Shown in pieces: positions 35,300 to 48,027 of a stretch of DNA of 64,000 nucleotides (within the stretch, counting starts at the first letter, position 1; every line of letters begins with the position of its first letter). The translations under genes were made by a program, and so were the position numbers. The notes under the pieces are model-generated. The model did not search any database. It saw only the letters and a list, made by a program, of their open reading frames with translations, and was not told the DNA's origin. Source of the stretch: Vanessa cardui (taxonomy: Eukaryota; Arthropoda; Insecta; Lepidoptera; Nymphalidae); NCBI RefSeq assembly GCF_905220365.1, contig NC_061129.1:4650803-4714802 (forward strand), in the 5' to 3' direction.

Positions 35300-37615
35300 T
35301 AGTAACCATGAACATAACACATAGACAGTTAACAAAACAATTACATATTTATAATGTTATTATATTACAGGTACTTTAGTAAGTACCTACTTGTAACTAA
35401 CTTTATCACTATAGCAATTAAACTCAACTTTTTTTAATACTTATATAATTTATCAGTAGGCACATAAGACGTTTTATAAATATATTTTCGTAAATGATGT
35501 TTATAATGTTTAAGCGTTGGTTCCAAAAACAATATTCAATTAACTTTTTATTAAATTTATACGAAGCGCTGTTCATGGAATAATGAACTAAATAAGTATT
35601 TAATGAATATATAGTTACTTACCGGAGTAGGTAGACACGTTTATTAATGAAATTAAAATTAAAATATATTTGTATATGTTTATATTATGGCATACAGTAT
35701 ATGTCTTAATATAGCTTTAATTAATTTGATAGAGTCGTCGGAGTGAACAAAACGGCTCTATATTATATATATATATGTATATTTGTTTATCTTATAAGAA
35801 TGTAGAAGATCATGATATCTAATCTAATATGAATTACCAGAGATTAAGTAATTATAATAATTATTTTTTATTTTATATTGGAATAAAATGCGAATAATAT
35901 CGGTCAGAAGTAAACTGGGTTGTATATCGACGACGACCAGAAATATTCATTGATGATGAAATATTGATTCAATTAAAGCGTATTTATATTATGCCTTATT
36001 AACATAATCTAGTTAACGCTTATATTTAGACAAAGCTGTATACATAATTTTTATTTATTTTTGGATTGTAATGCGGTTTGACATTGAATGATATTACTTA
36101 AAAAAAACAATTCAATAAGAGAGAATGAGAAAGATAAGATGATACGACCAGAGTTCTTATATGATGCAAACAAATGCATTTTTTCTATTTAACCTGTGCA
36201 CTTTTTTTTTCTAATATCAATCCCAGAGAGTTATCGCAAGAGTGCGTTGAATGTATAATATTATATTCTAGCTAGAGGGTGTAAATTTAACAAATACACG
36301 TTTCACTTTGTTTTCATTAAAAAGTTTATTGATTTATTTATTTATGCACTTGCACATATTATATAATTTAAGGAAGTATAAATGTGTACCTACAATAAAT
36401 TTGATGATTAGTTCCGTTCAAGAAATAAAACGTCATTGTCGTATTGAATTTAATTTGAAGGACAGTACTCGTATATAGTATTTTATAATTTATATTCTTA
36501 TTAGAATATAAATCAATTGTTTGTGAAAATAATACACGCAGCCGAGAGTTACCTACATATTTACAAAGATGTTCAGAAATTAAGAAAGTATTATCTTTTT
36601 AAATGGATTACGCTGCTAATGTTATCAATTTTCTTTTTTTATTCAATGTAGAAATGCAGTAGGTAATTGGGACACCGTGTCATAACCCACATTTTTTTAA
36701 TAATACTGATGACAGGATACATTTAAAGATATGACCTTCTATTAGTTATATTAATTGTATGCTATCAAACTATCTGATTTATCTTTTAAAATAAAACTTT
36801 TATTAGGTACATTAATGTAACAATAAACACTTAATTGTTATACATATACATATATAATAATAAAAAAATGTGTATAATTTTAAATAAATTGTAATTTATT
36901 TGATTAATGTATATATTTAATTATTCTATAAATTAAATCAACCTACTTTTAATTAGAACATAGTTATAATGACACCGGTTTATTAAAAATATTAGATTTA
37001 ATGGTGATTTAATGTTGTATAAACACACCTTGGCTGGCCAAATATAAAAAAGTAATTTTATATAAAACTTTTTACTACTAACCTTTTTCTTCTCTGTTAA
37101 TAATATATTTAAGTTGATTATAATATAATCTAAACAAAAAAAATACTATCTAGGTTGACCTATATTCAGTAAATTTATCATGGCCTTTATGATATACTTA
37201 TAGGTATTTTGTTACCAAAGGGATATGGGACGGATTCGGAAAAGCTATTCACAGTGTAAATTTGTTTAAGAATCTATGTCAAAGACAGGTGTAAAACAAG
37301 TCTGCAAAAATGTTATATATGTTTCAAACCAAATAATTAATTGATTTGTCAAGATGGATGATGTAAAAAAAGTTCTAGTGTTTTTTTTCATTAATAACAC
37401 ATAAGTAAGTGTACATTATATTTTATTACTTTCATGAATACACTTCCAACTTATACATCTTCGAATATATCGTTGGAATAAAGTTGTGAAGGGGTGAAAT
37501 TATTAATTATGTAAATACACACTGGGATAGGATGACATTGTTATTGAAAATGGAAATATTGGTTTAACCGGTCCGCTATGTTGAATCTCATGTATTACGA
37601 GGTAAGTACGAGACT
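35300..37615. other. Very AT-rich stretch, nothing supported
   Basis: More than 2 kb dominated by A and T with short TA tracts (about 35760-35780). No ORF of note, no repeat family recognised. Confidence 0.5.
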
Positions 37616-37715
37616 ACTTGATGGTAGGGCTTTGTGCAAGCCCGCCTGGGTCGGTACCACCTCATCAGATATTCTATCGCCAAACAAAAGTACTTAGTAT
37701 TGTACTTAGTATATT
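37616..37715 (-). mobile_element. Partial Metulj-like SINE
   Basis: Only the 3' end is present, in reverse: TGGTAGGGCTTTGTGCAAGC, GGTACCACCTCATCAGATAT and TCTATCGCCAAACAAAAGTA. Confidence 0.7.
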
Positions 37716-38094
37716 TATTAAGTTAATACTCAAAATGTGTATTCTCAATTGGAATCCAACTTGACCAAGACATTTAAAAATTCAGTGTTGAAATTGATCT
37801 TGAAATGTACCCACTTATGTTACTTAGTTCTTTGCGTGCTTACTACACTATCGCATCCATCATAGGGAACAGCTGAGTGGGGCCTCAAAGGTGAAGTCTC
37901 TAGAGACAACTATAATTAAAGTAGACTATATTTCTACATTATAAATATTAAATAATGACTTGACGTTTACTATTTAATTGCAAAATCAGCGATGAGACCT
38001 GTAAAAAAATCACATATAAGTGATATACCTAATTTCTATACTGCCGTATTCAATCATCAATGTACGAAAACGAATGCGATGTTATAAGAATTTG

Positions 38095-38258
38095 ACACAT
38101 GCAGGTTTCCTCACGATGTTTTTCTTCACCACCGAGCAGGAGATGAATTATAAACACAAATTAAGCACATATATATAGTGGTGCTTGCCTGGGTTTAAAC
38201 CCGCAATCATCGGTTAAGATGCACGCGTTCTAACCACTGTGCTCTCTCAGCTCTGATA
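38095..38258 (-). mobile_element. Family B SINE, head and part of body
   Basis: Reverse copy beginning in the body (GCAGGTTTCCTCACGATG). It runs through GGTGCTTGCCTGGGTTTAAA to the B box (GGGTTTAAACCC) and the A-box region with TCTAACCACTGTGC. The 3' body is missing. Confidence 0.7.
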
Positions 38259-38689
38259 ACTAGTATTTTATTAAAATTAATGAGATAGAAATATATTCAA
38301 AATTTATTTCTTTGTCATTTTATTTGCATGTATTTGAATCTGAGAAGGCACGTGACTTTCTTTCGTTTTAAACGTGATGATAATAATCAGCGTGACATTT
38401 ATTTAAATCGGTACGTTACAACAAATGATGAGTCTGTCGCTTCGATCACTTTAGAGCTGGTGAAATGGCGTCTTCTCTTTGTTGTGATACATATGGAGAC
38501 GAGTGCGTTTAAAAACGTCGTAAGGTAAATAGTCGCGTTATTGTTAACAGCGTTAATTTTTTATAACATAAGTATTATTTATATATTGACCACTCAACGA
38601 TAAATATATGATACGAGTTATATAATAAAGATTTTAAATTAATGTAATTTTTCTTAGCAGCTCTTATTATTTTTTTCTTATTGTTTTAT

Positions 38690-38760
38690 AGTGAACAGTA
38701 TGTTTAATGGTTTTGATCATAGACATTGGCGATGTAAGAAATATTTATAAATTACTTCTT
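38690..38760 (+). mobile_element. Trace of a Metulj-like SINE
   Basis: Only ATAGACATTGGCGATGTAAG and neighbours are recognisable. Confidence 0.3.
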
Positions 38761-38817
38761 GCAACGGCAAAGGTATTGAGCCTTTCTAAGCCCGGGATAC
38801 AATATATATGTCTGTAT

Positions 38818-39004
38818 AATCTATACTAATAATATAAATGCGAAAGTAACTCTGACTATCTAGCGTTCTTTTACAGCCAAACGTCTAAAGCGATTTTGAT
38901 GAAATTTGGTACGTAGCGAACTTTCACTTTAAGAAAGGACATAGGCTATTTTAATCTTGACACATGACAGCTAAAGAATCGCAAGCGAAGTCGTGGGCGA
39001 TAAC
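38818..39004 (+). mobile_element. Family E repeat, uninterrupted reference copy
   Basis: It starts ATCTATACTAATAATATAAA and continues GCGAAAGTAACTCTGAC, AAGCGATTTTGATGAAATTT, GGACATAGGCTATTTT, ending AGCGAAGTCGTGGGCG. This copy defines the unit that is split at 8788/10477 and by SINEs at 21447 and 49985. Confidence 0.65.
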
Positions 39005-39075
39005 CCGTATTAAATAAAATAAAATCTAGGCCAGCTACAGGTTAAGATTAAATAAAAAAGTATGCTTGACGTTTC

Positions 39076-39350
39076 TTGGTGGTAGGGCTTTGTGCAAGCC
39101 CGCCTGGGTAGGTACCACCCACTCATCAGATATTCTACCGCTAAACAACAGTACGCAGTATTGTTGTGTTCCGGTTTGAAGGGTGAATGAGCCAGTATAA
39201 CTACAGGCACAAGCATCTTAGTTCCCAAGGTTGGTGGCATTGACGATGTAAGGAATAGTTAATATTGCTCACAGCATCATTGTCTATTGGTGATGGTGAC
39301 TACTTACCATCAGGTGGCCCATATGCTCGTCCGCCAACCTATTCTATAAA
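39076..39350 (-). mobile_element. Full-length Metulj-like SINE
   Basis: Reverse, from TGGTGGTAGGGCTTTGTGCA to ATATGCTCGTCCGCCAACCT and an A-rich end. Intact landmarks suggest it is fairly young. Confidence 0.82.
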
Positions 39351-40639
39351 AATAAAATAAAAATAAAATTTAAATGTGCACCATGAGATATACCTATTAA
39401 GTGAAAATGAAAGATGATTGCTTCGTTACCGTGAAAATAATATTCAATTTATTTATTAAAATACTCTATTGACTAACAGATTGCGGATTACAGAGCAAAT
39501 GGCGTACTTAATGCCTCAAGGCATTGTCTATCAGTACTGTTTGTTAAACAGATATTCATGAAACACAAACACTATTAAAATAAAAGCGACTGAATCCGTT
39601 CAATAATAGCAAACATTTTTATTCGACGATGTATAAGATTCAATTAGTAATTGTATTTGTGAAAATAAAGTAAAATGTTTTTTTTTTTTTAATATATTGC
39701 GGTTTCGTGGCCAAAATCAATCCGTATGTCCCCAAGTTGAGTCGTGACGGAGTGACAGGTAAATGAACGCGACCAATTGATGTTGTAACACGTCTTTCTC
39801 ATGTCCGGGATATTTGAAATGAGTCAGAGAGTCAGTACAGAACATACTCTCGCAAAACTTCGAGAAGATTTTTTAGGGATCTCGAAACTTACGACAAATT
39901 TTAGTTTGATTCCATTTTATTGTAAACTGCAAGTCAATCATTTTACATTTGGCGCCAAAATCATAAAACCTTTTTTGAGTGAAATTATAATGTCAAATAG
40001 TATATATTAGTTTATATTTGTCTCTACCAAAAATTAATTCATATCGTTTCTATAAAAAATCTATAAAAAAAAAACATATGATTTTTTTAATTATTTTTAT
40101 ATACCTACATAGCAATGATTACATTCGCTTCGTGCTTATTCTTTTTATAAAACTCAAAATATTATAGTGATATTTTAGACTTACATTTTAAAATATTTTA
40201 AGTACATCTAAAAATAAAATAGAATATTTCATTGCATTCTTATTAGCATTAGAGTGTTTGTAAAATTGAATGGTATTAAAATTCAGTTGCATCAGCTATA
40301 CATACTAACAGCGAATTTATATAAAATGCATTTAAAAATGTGACAACTTATTATAAAAAAGTAGATGTGATATAGATAAATAATTTTACATATTGTTTCT
40401 TAGTATTTTATTTTATTTAAAACCATTATAATAAAGGGTGAAGTGGATGATCGGTGTATTAAAATATAATTGATTCATATTAAAGATTTAAATTATAATT
40501 GTAATGTGAATAGATTACATATTTTTAAGTGTTTGGGGTACTAATAAACTTTCTTAAATGGTGACTAAGAAAAAATCTAGCATCAAGAAAACTGACGAAT
40601 GTATCTTTTGTTACAGAGTAAAATACTTCGACGTATAAT
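39351..40639. other. AT-rich stretch, no gene supported
   Basis: A 69-codon ATG frame at 39801-40010 (MSGIFEMSQRVSTEHTLAKL) is the only item. It lacks domain or splice support. Confidence 0.4.
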
Positions 40640-41500
40640 GTATAGATTATGCGGCACCATTAGCTAATGGTTGTGTACCTTAGGCGTCCGCTAAGCGACG
40701 AAATATTTAAATAGGTATCCACGATCCATCCGCGGCTATCTCCAGATAAAACGCCCCAATTCACATGCGTGAGCCGCGTGATGGATGAGTCCGACGATCA
40801 GACCCTACCCCCCACCGAAATTTGCCTTCCCACCCCCGACAACGGCTCGGCCTAAGTCCTGTAGGTGATCCATTACACTGGCATTTTTGCGTAATCCCCG
40901 TTTATAAATATGAAATTGAAGGAAGACCTAGTGATGGTTAATCGACTGTAGGTCGGGGGTCAACGCGTCCCTCTGCCTCAATAATTTATCGCTGAAAAAA
41001 AAAAACCTTCGCGAAACATGCGGTATTTTTCATCCGCACCGAGTAAATCAAATCACGGAAAAAGTCATTGAAATTTGATTCGTTAAAAAATAGGTTTCGG
41101 ACCGCAAGGGTACCGGAGAACCGAAGTCAATACAGAGTACGCAAATTATAGTGATTGTAATCAATACATTGCAGTCCCGTTTATTATAGACGGGGTACGG
41201 ACTGATTATAGATAATTATAGTTGGGGGAGGTGCGCCGCTCTGATGAGCGATTTGGGTATTATTTGCGCTTTATTTAGGTATTTATTGCGCTCGAGTGAC
41301 GACGCAGATATTATGCTCGGTTATAATATGCCGCGTCCCTTGAGGGCTGCCTCCCTTCGGCTTTGTACTTACGCGGACATTGATTTGGTAATATTTAGAA
41401 TGAGAGAATTTAAATATTTGGGCTTGCTACTTAATACGGATAATTTGGGTCAAAGGGAACGCGAAGAACACGTTTTCGACAATTTCGTTTGATTTCCTTT
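40640..41500. promoter_or_regulatory. Long unique GC-richer block with one ATG frame
   Basis: About 860 bp with several islands (GCGTCCGCTAAGCGACG; CGACAACGGCTCGGCC; GACGGGGTACGGACTG) separated by AT-rich homeodomain-type sites (GATAATTATAG, GATTGTAATC). An 82-codon ATG frame (41244-41492) at its end includes FKYLGLLLNTDN, reminiscent of the KYLG region of reverse transcriptases, but the preceding residues do not fit a reverse transcriptase. I favour conserved regulatory DNA; a small gene remains possible. Confidence 0.33.
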
Positions 41501-41724
41501 TTAGATATTTTATTTAATGGTTGGTCAAAATATTTACTTTATGTGTTTTGAATTATTTATTCAAATCATTTTATAAATAAAACAATATAACCAAATTACA
41601 TTATAAAAAAAATTACTTTTATAAACATATACCTAGTACTTAGACTTTTCATAATCAAAATTAAAAACAAGAATTTATTCAAGTAGGTTTTACCAAGAAG
41701 TATTTAATGTTTGAAACGGAAATT

Positions 41725-41790
41725 TAGAGTCAACTGAGAAGAACCGGCAAGAAACCCAGTTTACTCAGTTACCTTTACTAACATTCGAAT
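41725..41790 (+). mobile_element. Fragment of family C tail repeat
   Basis: AGAGTCAACTGAGAAGAACC, GGCAAGAAACCCAG and ACTCAGTTACC match the start of the forward copy at 48062. Confidence 0.55.
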
Positions 41791-42719
41791 AAATGGGTAC
41801 ATAGACCGACGATTCATATAAAATTATGGCATAAATAATGTGGTTTTTATAATATAGCTTCATAGAAGGCAATCAAACCTGATATGGGTAGGCAGTAACG
41901 AATTGCGGATGAGCGGGTCCGCCACAAACAGCAATTATCAAGATTACGTCAATTCGGTTCAGAATTACAATGCAAATGGTATAACATGATTGGTGTAATT
42001 ACATCGCGTAGGTATATATATTTATCTAAACGATACATTTGTATCATATATGTAGGTTATATTCATATTACATAGTTACTAAGTTATTTTAATTTAAGCA
42101 TAAGTAGGACAAAGTATACACTTAGCTAAATATGTGTGATTATTATATGTAGGTTTGTAGGTATATTAAATTAATAAATAAATGTATAAAGAGACTGTTG
42201 AAAAGTTTAGGTAATTTTAAATTTATTTTTATGTAACATTCCAATATATATCTATTATTTTTTGGTTTTGGAATATTCACAGACTGTAGAAAAACTAAGC
42301 AAAGTTTCATCACAAGCGGAAGAAATGCGGTAGGGGCGGGCGCATCACGGGTATAGAAATAAATATAAATGTTTAATTATAATTTATTTAAGATTTTTAG
42401 TTGACCATACAAACTATTATATTCGAGTTTGTACATGAAATGTAAGGTTGTTTTTGTTTAACTTTATTATCGATGATATTAGATCCCGAGTTGGAATCGA
42501 TTCAAAGCAGCTCCATATTCAATACTTAATACATAAAAATCTAATTTTACTAAGACTTAAACTATTTTTACTCTATGTTACTAAGATTTAAAAACATTGT
42601 AACAGCATTCTTTAACTACAACATACCTTTTTTATTTAAGTGTGGTAACCCTAAAAATAAAATGGAATATTTATAACAATAACAGTATAAAAGGTTTTAT
42701 TTAAATATTAAATTAATGA

Positions 42720-43050
42720 ATATGTGAAACTAGATAAGGCAAATCGTGGTGACGCTTCCCAACCACCATCGTTAAAATACCTGGGGGCGTATAATATTCA
42801 TTAGGTGCAGGCCGGGATGTTTCCTGGCTTAGTGCACTGATGTGGCGATAAGCGCTTGTTTGGGGTTACCTCAATTCTTTCCGAATTTTAATGCCAATTA
42901 GACTACACAATGTTGCCACAGCTGAAAGGATTGAGACCTTTATTAGTGTCGGATATTGTTATGTGCCCGTTCGCGCGGAAATTCGATGGTCATAGAATAT
43001 GCTGATTACAAGGGTAATTCACAACCCCAGGGCTTTCGATTATAATGGTT
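42720..43050. promoter_or_regulatory. Unique GC-richer block
   Basis: Contains AACCACC (Runt-type), AGATAAGG and GATAAGCG (GATA-type), TAATGCCAATTAGAC (homeodomain-type) and GTTCGCGCGGAAATTCG. No ORF. Candidate enhancer. Confidence 0.3.
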
Positions 43051-43215
43051 GCAACTATATAACTAATTAATTAAATTAACGTTTGCAATGAATATTTTGG
43101 GTTACAGATTATTTATTAGTGCATTCATCTAAGAAATCGGATTAATGAAACGTCAATGTAACAAAGATTATATTTATGTTAAAATGGTGTATAGCCAAAA
43201 AGTAACATAACGATT

Positions 43216-43376
43216 TGTAAAATTCCCACTCTTGGGCAAAAGTACCTCTCAAGGAGAATGTTAGGGCAACTCATTGAAACACGTCGCCGGACATATTTTC
43301 CTCCACAGACATGTACGAAAATGTAGTATATTCGATGTAGTTTCTGACCACTGAGCCATGAAGGTTCATCTGTTGA
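43216..43376 (-). mobile_element. Old family B SINE
   Basis: Degraded reverse copy: TTCCCACTCTTGGGCAAAAG, TACCTCTCAAGGAGA and a trace of the head (TCTGACCACTGAGCCATG). Confidence 0.5.
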
Positions 43377-43429
43377 TGAAAAATGACACAATTTTATAAA
43401 TACTCATATTTTAACTGATTCCCATACAA

Positions 43430-43508
43430 CTTAATTGTTAAATGACGATTCAAAAGTGCTTGTAAAAGCCCACTTGAATAAAGTATATTTTGATTTTGAT
43501 TTTGAACG
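43430..43508 (-). mobile_element. Family C tail end
   Basis: AATTGTTAAATGACGATTCA, AAGTGCTTGTAAAAGCCCAC, TTGAATAAAGTATATTTTG and two GATTTT units: the terminal part of the tail with its AATAAA. Confidence 0.65.
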
Positions 43509-44269
43509 TTAGATAAGTATTAATTATTCTATTTAAAACAAGAAACATTTGTCAATATTGTTTACGCGAAAACAGTTGCATATCGACACGACGATGCCTC
43601 AATAATTCTTTCGTCTTAATGTAGCACATACATCACAACATTAATCTGACGTACATGATGGATGCTCGGATTCCCTCTAATATCAACGATACGTTGTTTT
43701 TTAACAAGTGCGTATTTCTCACGATTCATTGTAAAACATTTTTGCCGGATTAATTGCTTTATATCGTGCAAGATAAGTATTAATGGTTGACTATCAAGGG
43801 GCACCTACATTCGCACCCTTCTAATTATAGAATCTCGTTTATCATAACGTACGTAATGGCGACGTGAGTTATTGGGCTAATTATTGTTATCAGTGCAAGG
43901 GAGAATTTAGAGCGATCTCCGGATTTCTTTTGCCAAATAACACAAGACTTGTTCCGACTATATCCATTGTTTGAATAGGAATTGTAAATAAAGAATTAAT
44001 GTCTAAACTTAAAGCACGTGAAACTGCGAAGCGTTGCTTCTTATATTGTTATATTTGCTTACTAAAATTCTCTCCGTACCGCGCTATATCTTCTAGTATA
44101 CGTTTTGTGGATATAGGTTAAGTTGTTTTTCAGTTAGACTGTCCGACTGATTAAAAGTCTGTTCATTTAATAGTATAGGAGATTGAGTAAAATTAATTAC
44201 AAAATGAGAAATTAATTTTAAATGAAAAATAATCTGCTAAGCTCGAATCGTCTTTTGTTTTCATTTGCA

Positions 44270-44950
44270 AATGACAGAGTATTATTGTTTCGGTAGTAGT
44301 GTCAAGTGATATCCCCAGCGGAGCAGTCGCCGGTGTCCGGAGGGCGAGGCATTTCACGAGCGGCTGCCCGCCTGACCTTTCTGGCTCCGGGGACCGAAAT
44401 GCCATCATGTTTTCATTTTTTCTGCCGCCCGCGCCGCTCACTCGACGACACTCGATTAATTTTTCACGGTACGCTTGTCAAAATGTGATTTAATATAGCA
44501 CGCAAGGGTTGACCGGGAGCGCGCTTTGACGTGTGATGCGTGCACTTTGTTCGCATGTCCGACGAGGCCTTGGCAAATCCGTTCAACACAGATATCGAGA
44601 TACGTATAACGTAATTTTCACTTTAATTTCACCTGAAAATTTCACATTTATACCGTACTAAAATATAAAACATTTGCAATAATGGCGCTGTTTTAAGCTC
44701 ACAATAACCGCCTATTATTATTTGATATTCGGCATTCCGACGCCAGTTACAAGTGGCATTATCAATAACGCCAAAAATAGGAACCGCAATTTTCAATTTG
44801 CCGCGTCACTCCGGATTCCAATAGGAAGCGGGGATAAATGGAGTCACATTCCAATATGTCACATTGGCTTTTCGGCATTCTGGATTCGGGGTTTGGGATA
44901 TTCGGTATGTTCGTTCGTAGTTGGTAGGTACATACGTCGCATAGTGCCCG
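44270..44950. promoter_or_regulatory. Unique GC-richer block
   Basis: The first part (44310-44560) is CG-rich with overlapping frames on three frames and both strands. The second (44720-44950) repeats ATTCC/GGAAT-type TEAD-like motifs (CGGATTCCAATAGG, ACATTCCAATATG, CGGCATTCTGGATTCGG). A 124-codon frame across the second part begins at a non-ATG codon and shows no domain. Judged regulatory. Confidence 0.3.
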
Positions 44951-45602
44951 CACGCATTATATGTCCCACTAATGAGATTCTAACGCACTGGTCGTATAAG
45001 ACGATTTGTTTTATATTGACTATCCTAATGTGTGCCAATCTTAAACAAATTTACTTAAGTAAAAATTTTTTTTTTACGAATTTAGTAATTTTTTAAATGG
45101 TATATTTTATTGGGCAGATAAATTTAATATTTGTGCCCAAAAAGTACTAACTTCAAAATAAAACTTAATTAAAAATAAAAGTTAATCAAAAATAAATTTA
45201 ATTGAAACTTATCCGTTTGGGGCGTATATTCTACCGCGAATGAGCGAGCATCTAGAAACTAGAGAGTTTCTCTTTTTAGACACTAAGTTATTATTTATTC
45301 GGCTGGAAATCAACAAACACTCACTTTTATCAAGTATATAAAATGTATTTATTTTGTTTTATTTTTCTATGAAATGTTTTCTTTTAAAGTCACCAACAAA
45401 TTATTTAACACGTGATTTCTACCCCAATATGACACATATATTGTATGTAGGTTAATTATTGCGCAAACTATATTTATTACCTATTTTATATGCATTTTTA
45501 ATATAATTTATTTATTGATATATAAATTGCGTATTCTATATTTACATTCATTTAATAGTATTAGTAATGAATTCATGTTATTTTATTTATTATTACAGCA
45601 CC

Positions 45603-45768
45603 CTCCACTTCATATTCTATGATAGATCATAACCTACACCGTTTGCCTGGAAGAGATCGCTATGTAGCGATAAGGTCGCCAAAATAGTATGTTGTCTGTT
45701 TTATTAAGGCCAAATCTATTTTCTATTTATTTAATTTCTCTGTGTGGTATGCAATGAAGTATATAAGT
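45603..45768 (+). mobile_element. LINE 3' UTR fragment with terminal stem-loop
   Basis: TTGCCTGGAAGAGATCGCTA followed by GTAGCGATAAGG gives an ATCGCTA/TAGCGAT hairpin. This precedes a T-rich stretch and TCTGTGTGGTATGCAATGAA. It matches, from memory, the tail of a very common lepidopteran LINE. No coding remains. Confidence 0.55.
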
Positions 45769-46572
45769 GAGCCTTTAATGTTGTTTGGTTGGTCGCCTAT
45801 TAATATTATAATTATAATTTACGATGGAAATACTACTTCTAATAGGAATATGGATGAATTTTGCGTGTATGCATTAAGATGATCAAATATCTCTTAAAAA
45901 GTTAATAGAGATATTAAACTGACAGAGGCAATTCCTGGTGTATGTTTTAACAATTATTATTTAATTGGTTAAAATAATCTTTTGATGATATGACGTCATA
46001 TGTGGCTATCGAAACTTTGAGAATAATTTGGTTCACGATGACATTTCTATTGAAGGAAATAAAGGATTTTTAAATTATTTCCAAAACAAGACATAAATAG
46101 GGTGAAAGGCTCGATACGCTGCCCTTTCAGATGTACATTAGGCAGTCTACACATGAGCGGCACGCGTGTCACGTCGCTCGTTATTGCCTGTATGGCGCTG
46201 CCATTGCCCGTCCTGATTTGAAATATTTCCACGGAACCACTTATACGCACCTAGGAAGCTTGATGTGTTCGGTAGACGACTTTGATTATTTCAATTCGTA
46301 TTGGGTATTAGGAAATCAGAAAGAAAACTGCTTTTTTTTTTTTTAAAAAACCTAAAACGGCTTGTCGTTTAACTCATACCACTGGGACTATACTAACATA
46401 AATTTATTTAGTTTTTGTAAATTCATGTAAATAATTCATAGTTTTATAAACTTTTGCGTATGGGTTTTAAATTAAAAAAGCAGGTATCTACACTCATAAA
46501 AGCATTCTTGACAGTTTTACTAAAAATTCTATAATAAATATAAATATATAATATATATAAATGACAAGCATA

Positions 46573-46655
46573 TCTATACTAATACTATAAAAATGAAGAA
46601 TTTGTTTGGTTGAACGTGCTAATCTCAGAAAGTTCTGGTTTTATATAAATTTTAA
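46573..46655 (+). mobile_element. Helitron-like 5' fragment
   Basis: TCTATACTAATACTATAAA, then GAATTTGTTTGGTTGAACG and GCTAATCTCAGAAAGTTCTG resemble the start of a widespread lepidopteran non-autonomous Helitron. Only about 80 bp remain. Confidence 0.45.
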
Positions 46656-46767
46656 AATTTTAGTAATAATTTAAGTTTTCTCAAGTTATAAAACTTCAAT
46701 ATTATTATTCGAACTATCAACTATCAGATTCGTTTAAGTTATCACTTACGTGGGTATCCCGAAACGC

Positions 46768-48027
46768 TGTTGTGCTACGCCGACGACACCCTCGTCACGG
46801 CGACTGCCCGGGACTTTCGGGAGGCGGCTCGCCTCGCCGAGGTCGGAACGGCTCTCACCGTGGACCGTATGGGAATGCTGGGCCTGAGGGTCTCCATAAC
46901 CAAAACGGAGGCCCTCCTATTCCACGGTCCACGGAGGGGACCCCCACGAGGGGCGAGTATCACCGTCCGGGGGACGGTGATCAATGTGCAGGCCCAGATG
47001 AAGTATCTGGGCCTCATCCTGGACGGTCGATGGAGCTTCGGGCAGCATTTTGTGCATCTCGGCCCGAGGCTCATCAACGCCGCCGCCGCTCTTGGCCGCC
47101 TCCTTCCGAATGTGGGGGGGCCGGGATCGCTGTGCCGGCGTATGTACGCCGGCGTAGTGAGGTCGATGGCGCTGTACGGTGCCCCGATCTGGGTCGACGC
47201 CCTCACCGCTGACAATCGGGCCCTGCTGCGGAAGCCGCAGAGGGTCATTGCGGTGAGAGGCATCAGAGGGTACCGTACGGTGTCGTGGACTGCGGCGACA
47301 CTTCTCGCGGGCGATCCGCCCTGGGAGCTCCAGGCGGAGGTGCTCGCGGAAGTGTACCGGTTCCGGGTCGAGGCGAGGGACCGCGGCGACCGTCCAGGGT
47401 CGGCGGAGGTCGGGCGGATCAGGGCTCTAGCCCAGCAAGCCCTGATCGCCCGATGGCAGGAGGATCTGGGGTCACCCACGGCGGGCCTGGCGACAGTGGA
47501 GGCGATCCGTCCCCACTTGAGTCGCTGGGTCGCGAGGAATAAGGGCACGCTCACCTTCAGGATGACGCAGGTACTTACCGGGCACGGATGTTTCGGTAAG
47601 TACCTGCACGGAATAGCACGGCGGGAGGCGTCACCATCCTGCCACGAGTGTGGTGCGCCAATCGACACGGCGCACCACACCCTGAGTGAGTGTGGAAAAG
47701 GCGTTACGCGCACCTTCGCGCCTCAATAGGCGCCGCAGTGAAAAGGGGGGTCTTAGTACCCCGAGAATCCCCCCTAGGTGTTGGAGGCCAGCATAGCATA
47801 GGCGGGTCGACCGTCAGGGCGTCACGGTAGCATGCGTAAGCGATCCCGTGGCGCCCGCCGAAAGACGGAGAGGGTACCGCTGGTTTTTTAGTGGGTAAAC
47901 CCGGTGGTCCTGGGTGCACTCGGCGGGCGTCCAGGAAACTGGGGAATACCACCCCCCCCCCCACTTTCGTCACGTGGGGGAAGCGAGTAAAGCGTTTTTC
48001 AAGCGAAAAAAAAAAAAGAAAAAAAAA
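46768..48027 (+). mobile_element. 5'-truncated R1-like LINE with 16-bp target-site duplication and A tail
   Basis: A GC-rich insertion in AT-rich DNA. The left target copy is 46752-46767 and the right copy 48028-48043. They agree at 15 of 16 bases, and the right copy follows directly on an A-rich tail (48006-48027, one G). This is the footprint of target-primed reverse transcription with early stop. Only the second half of the reverse-transcriptase ORF and the 3' UTR (47730-48005) are present. The UTR includes a 13-C run at about 47952-47964. Confidence 0.85.
46770..47729 (+). pseudogene. Truncated LINE ORF2: reverse transcriptase from the YADD motif to the zinc knuckle
   Basis: The open frame of 319 codons has no start codon; it enters from the truncation point. 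CYADD at residues 2-6 is the catalytic aspartate motif of the reverse transcriptase. KTEALLF and KYLGLILDGRWSFGQH follow (the usual post-catalytic conserved region), then the thumb-like region with MALYGAPIW. CHECGAPIDTAHHTLSEC (about 295-312) is the CCHC-type zinc knuckle at the ORF end of R1-type elements. Fingers, most of the palm, the endonuclease and ORF1 are absent. The frame stops only about 12 residues after the knuckle, shorter than I expect for this group, so an internal deletion or frameshift is likely. The antisense frame of 312 codons is a GC-driven shadow. Confidence 0.85.

Noticed and set aside
40770..40810. GGATGAGTCCGACGATCAG as a hammerhead ribozyme core
   Set aside because: It resembles CUGAUGAGUCC but lacks the CUGAUGA start and the GAAA strand in the required place, and no flanking stems pair.
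44722..45096. 124-codon plus-strand frame
   Set aside because: It has a non-ATG start, no domain, low-complexity AT-coded tail, and overlaps a frame on the other strand.
46775..47713. 312-codon open frame antisense to the LINE ORF
   Set aside because: It is the GC-driven shadow of the reverse-transcriptase frame, which has YADD and zinc-knuckle motifs in the sense direction.
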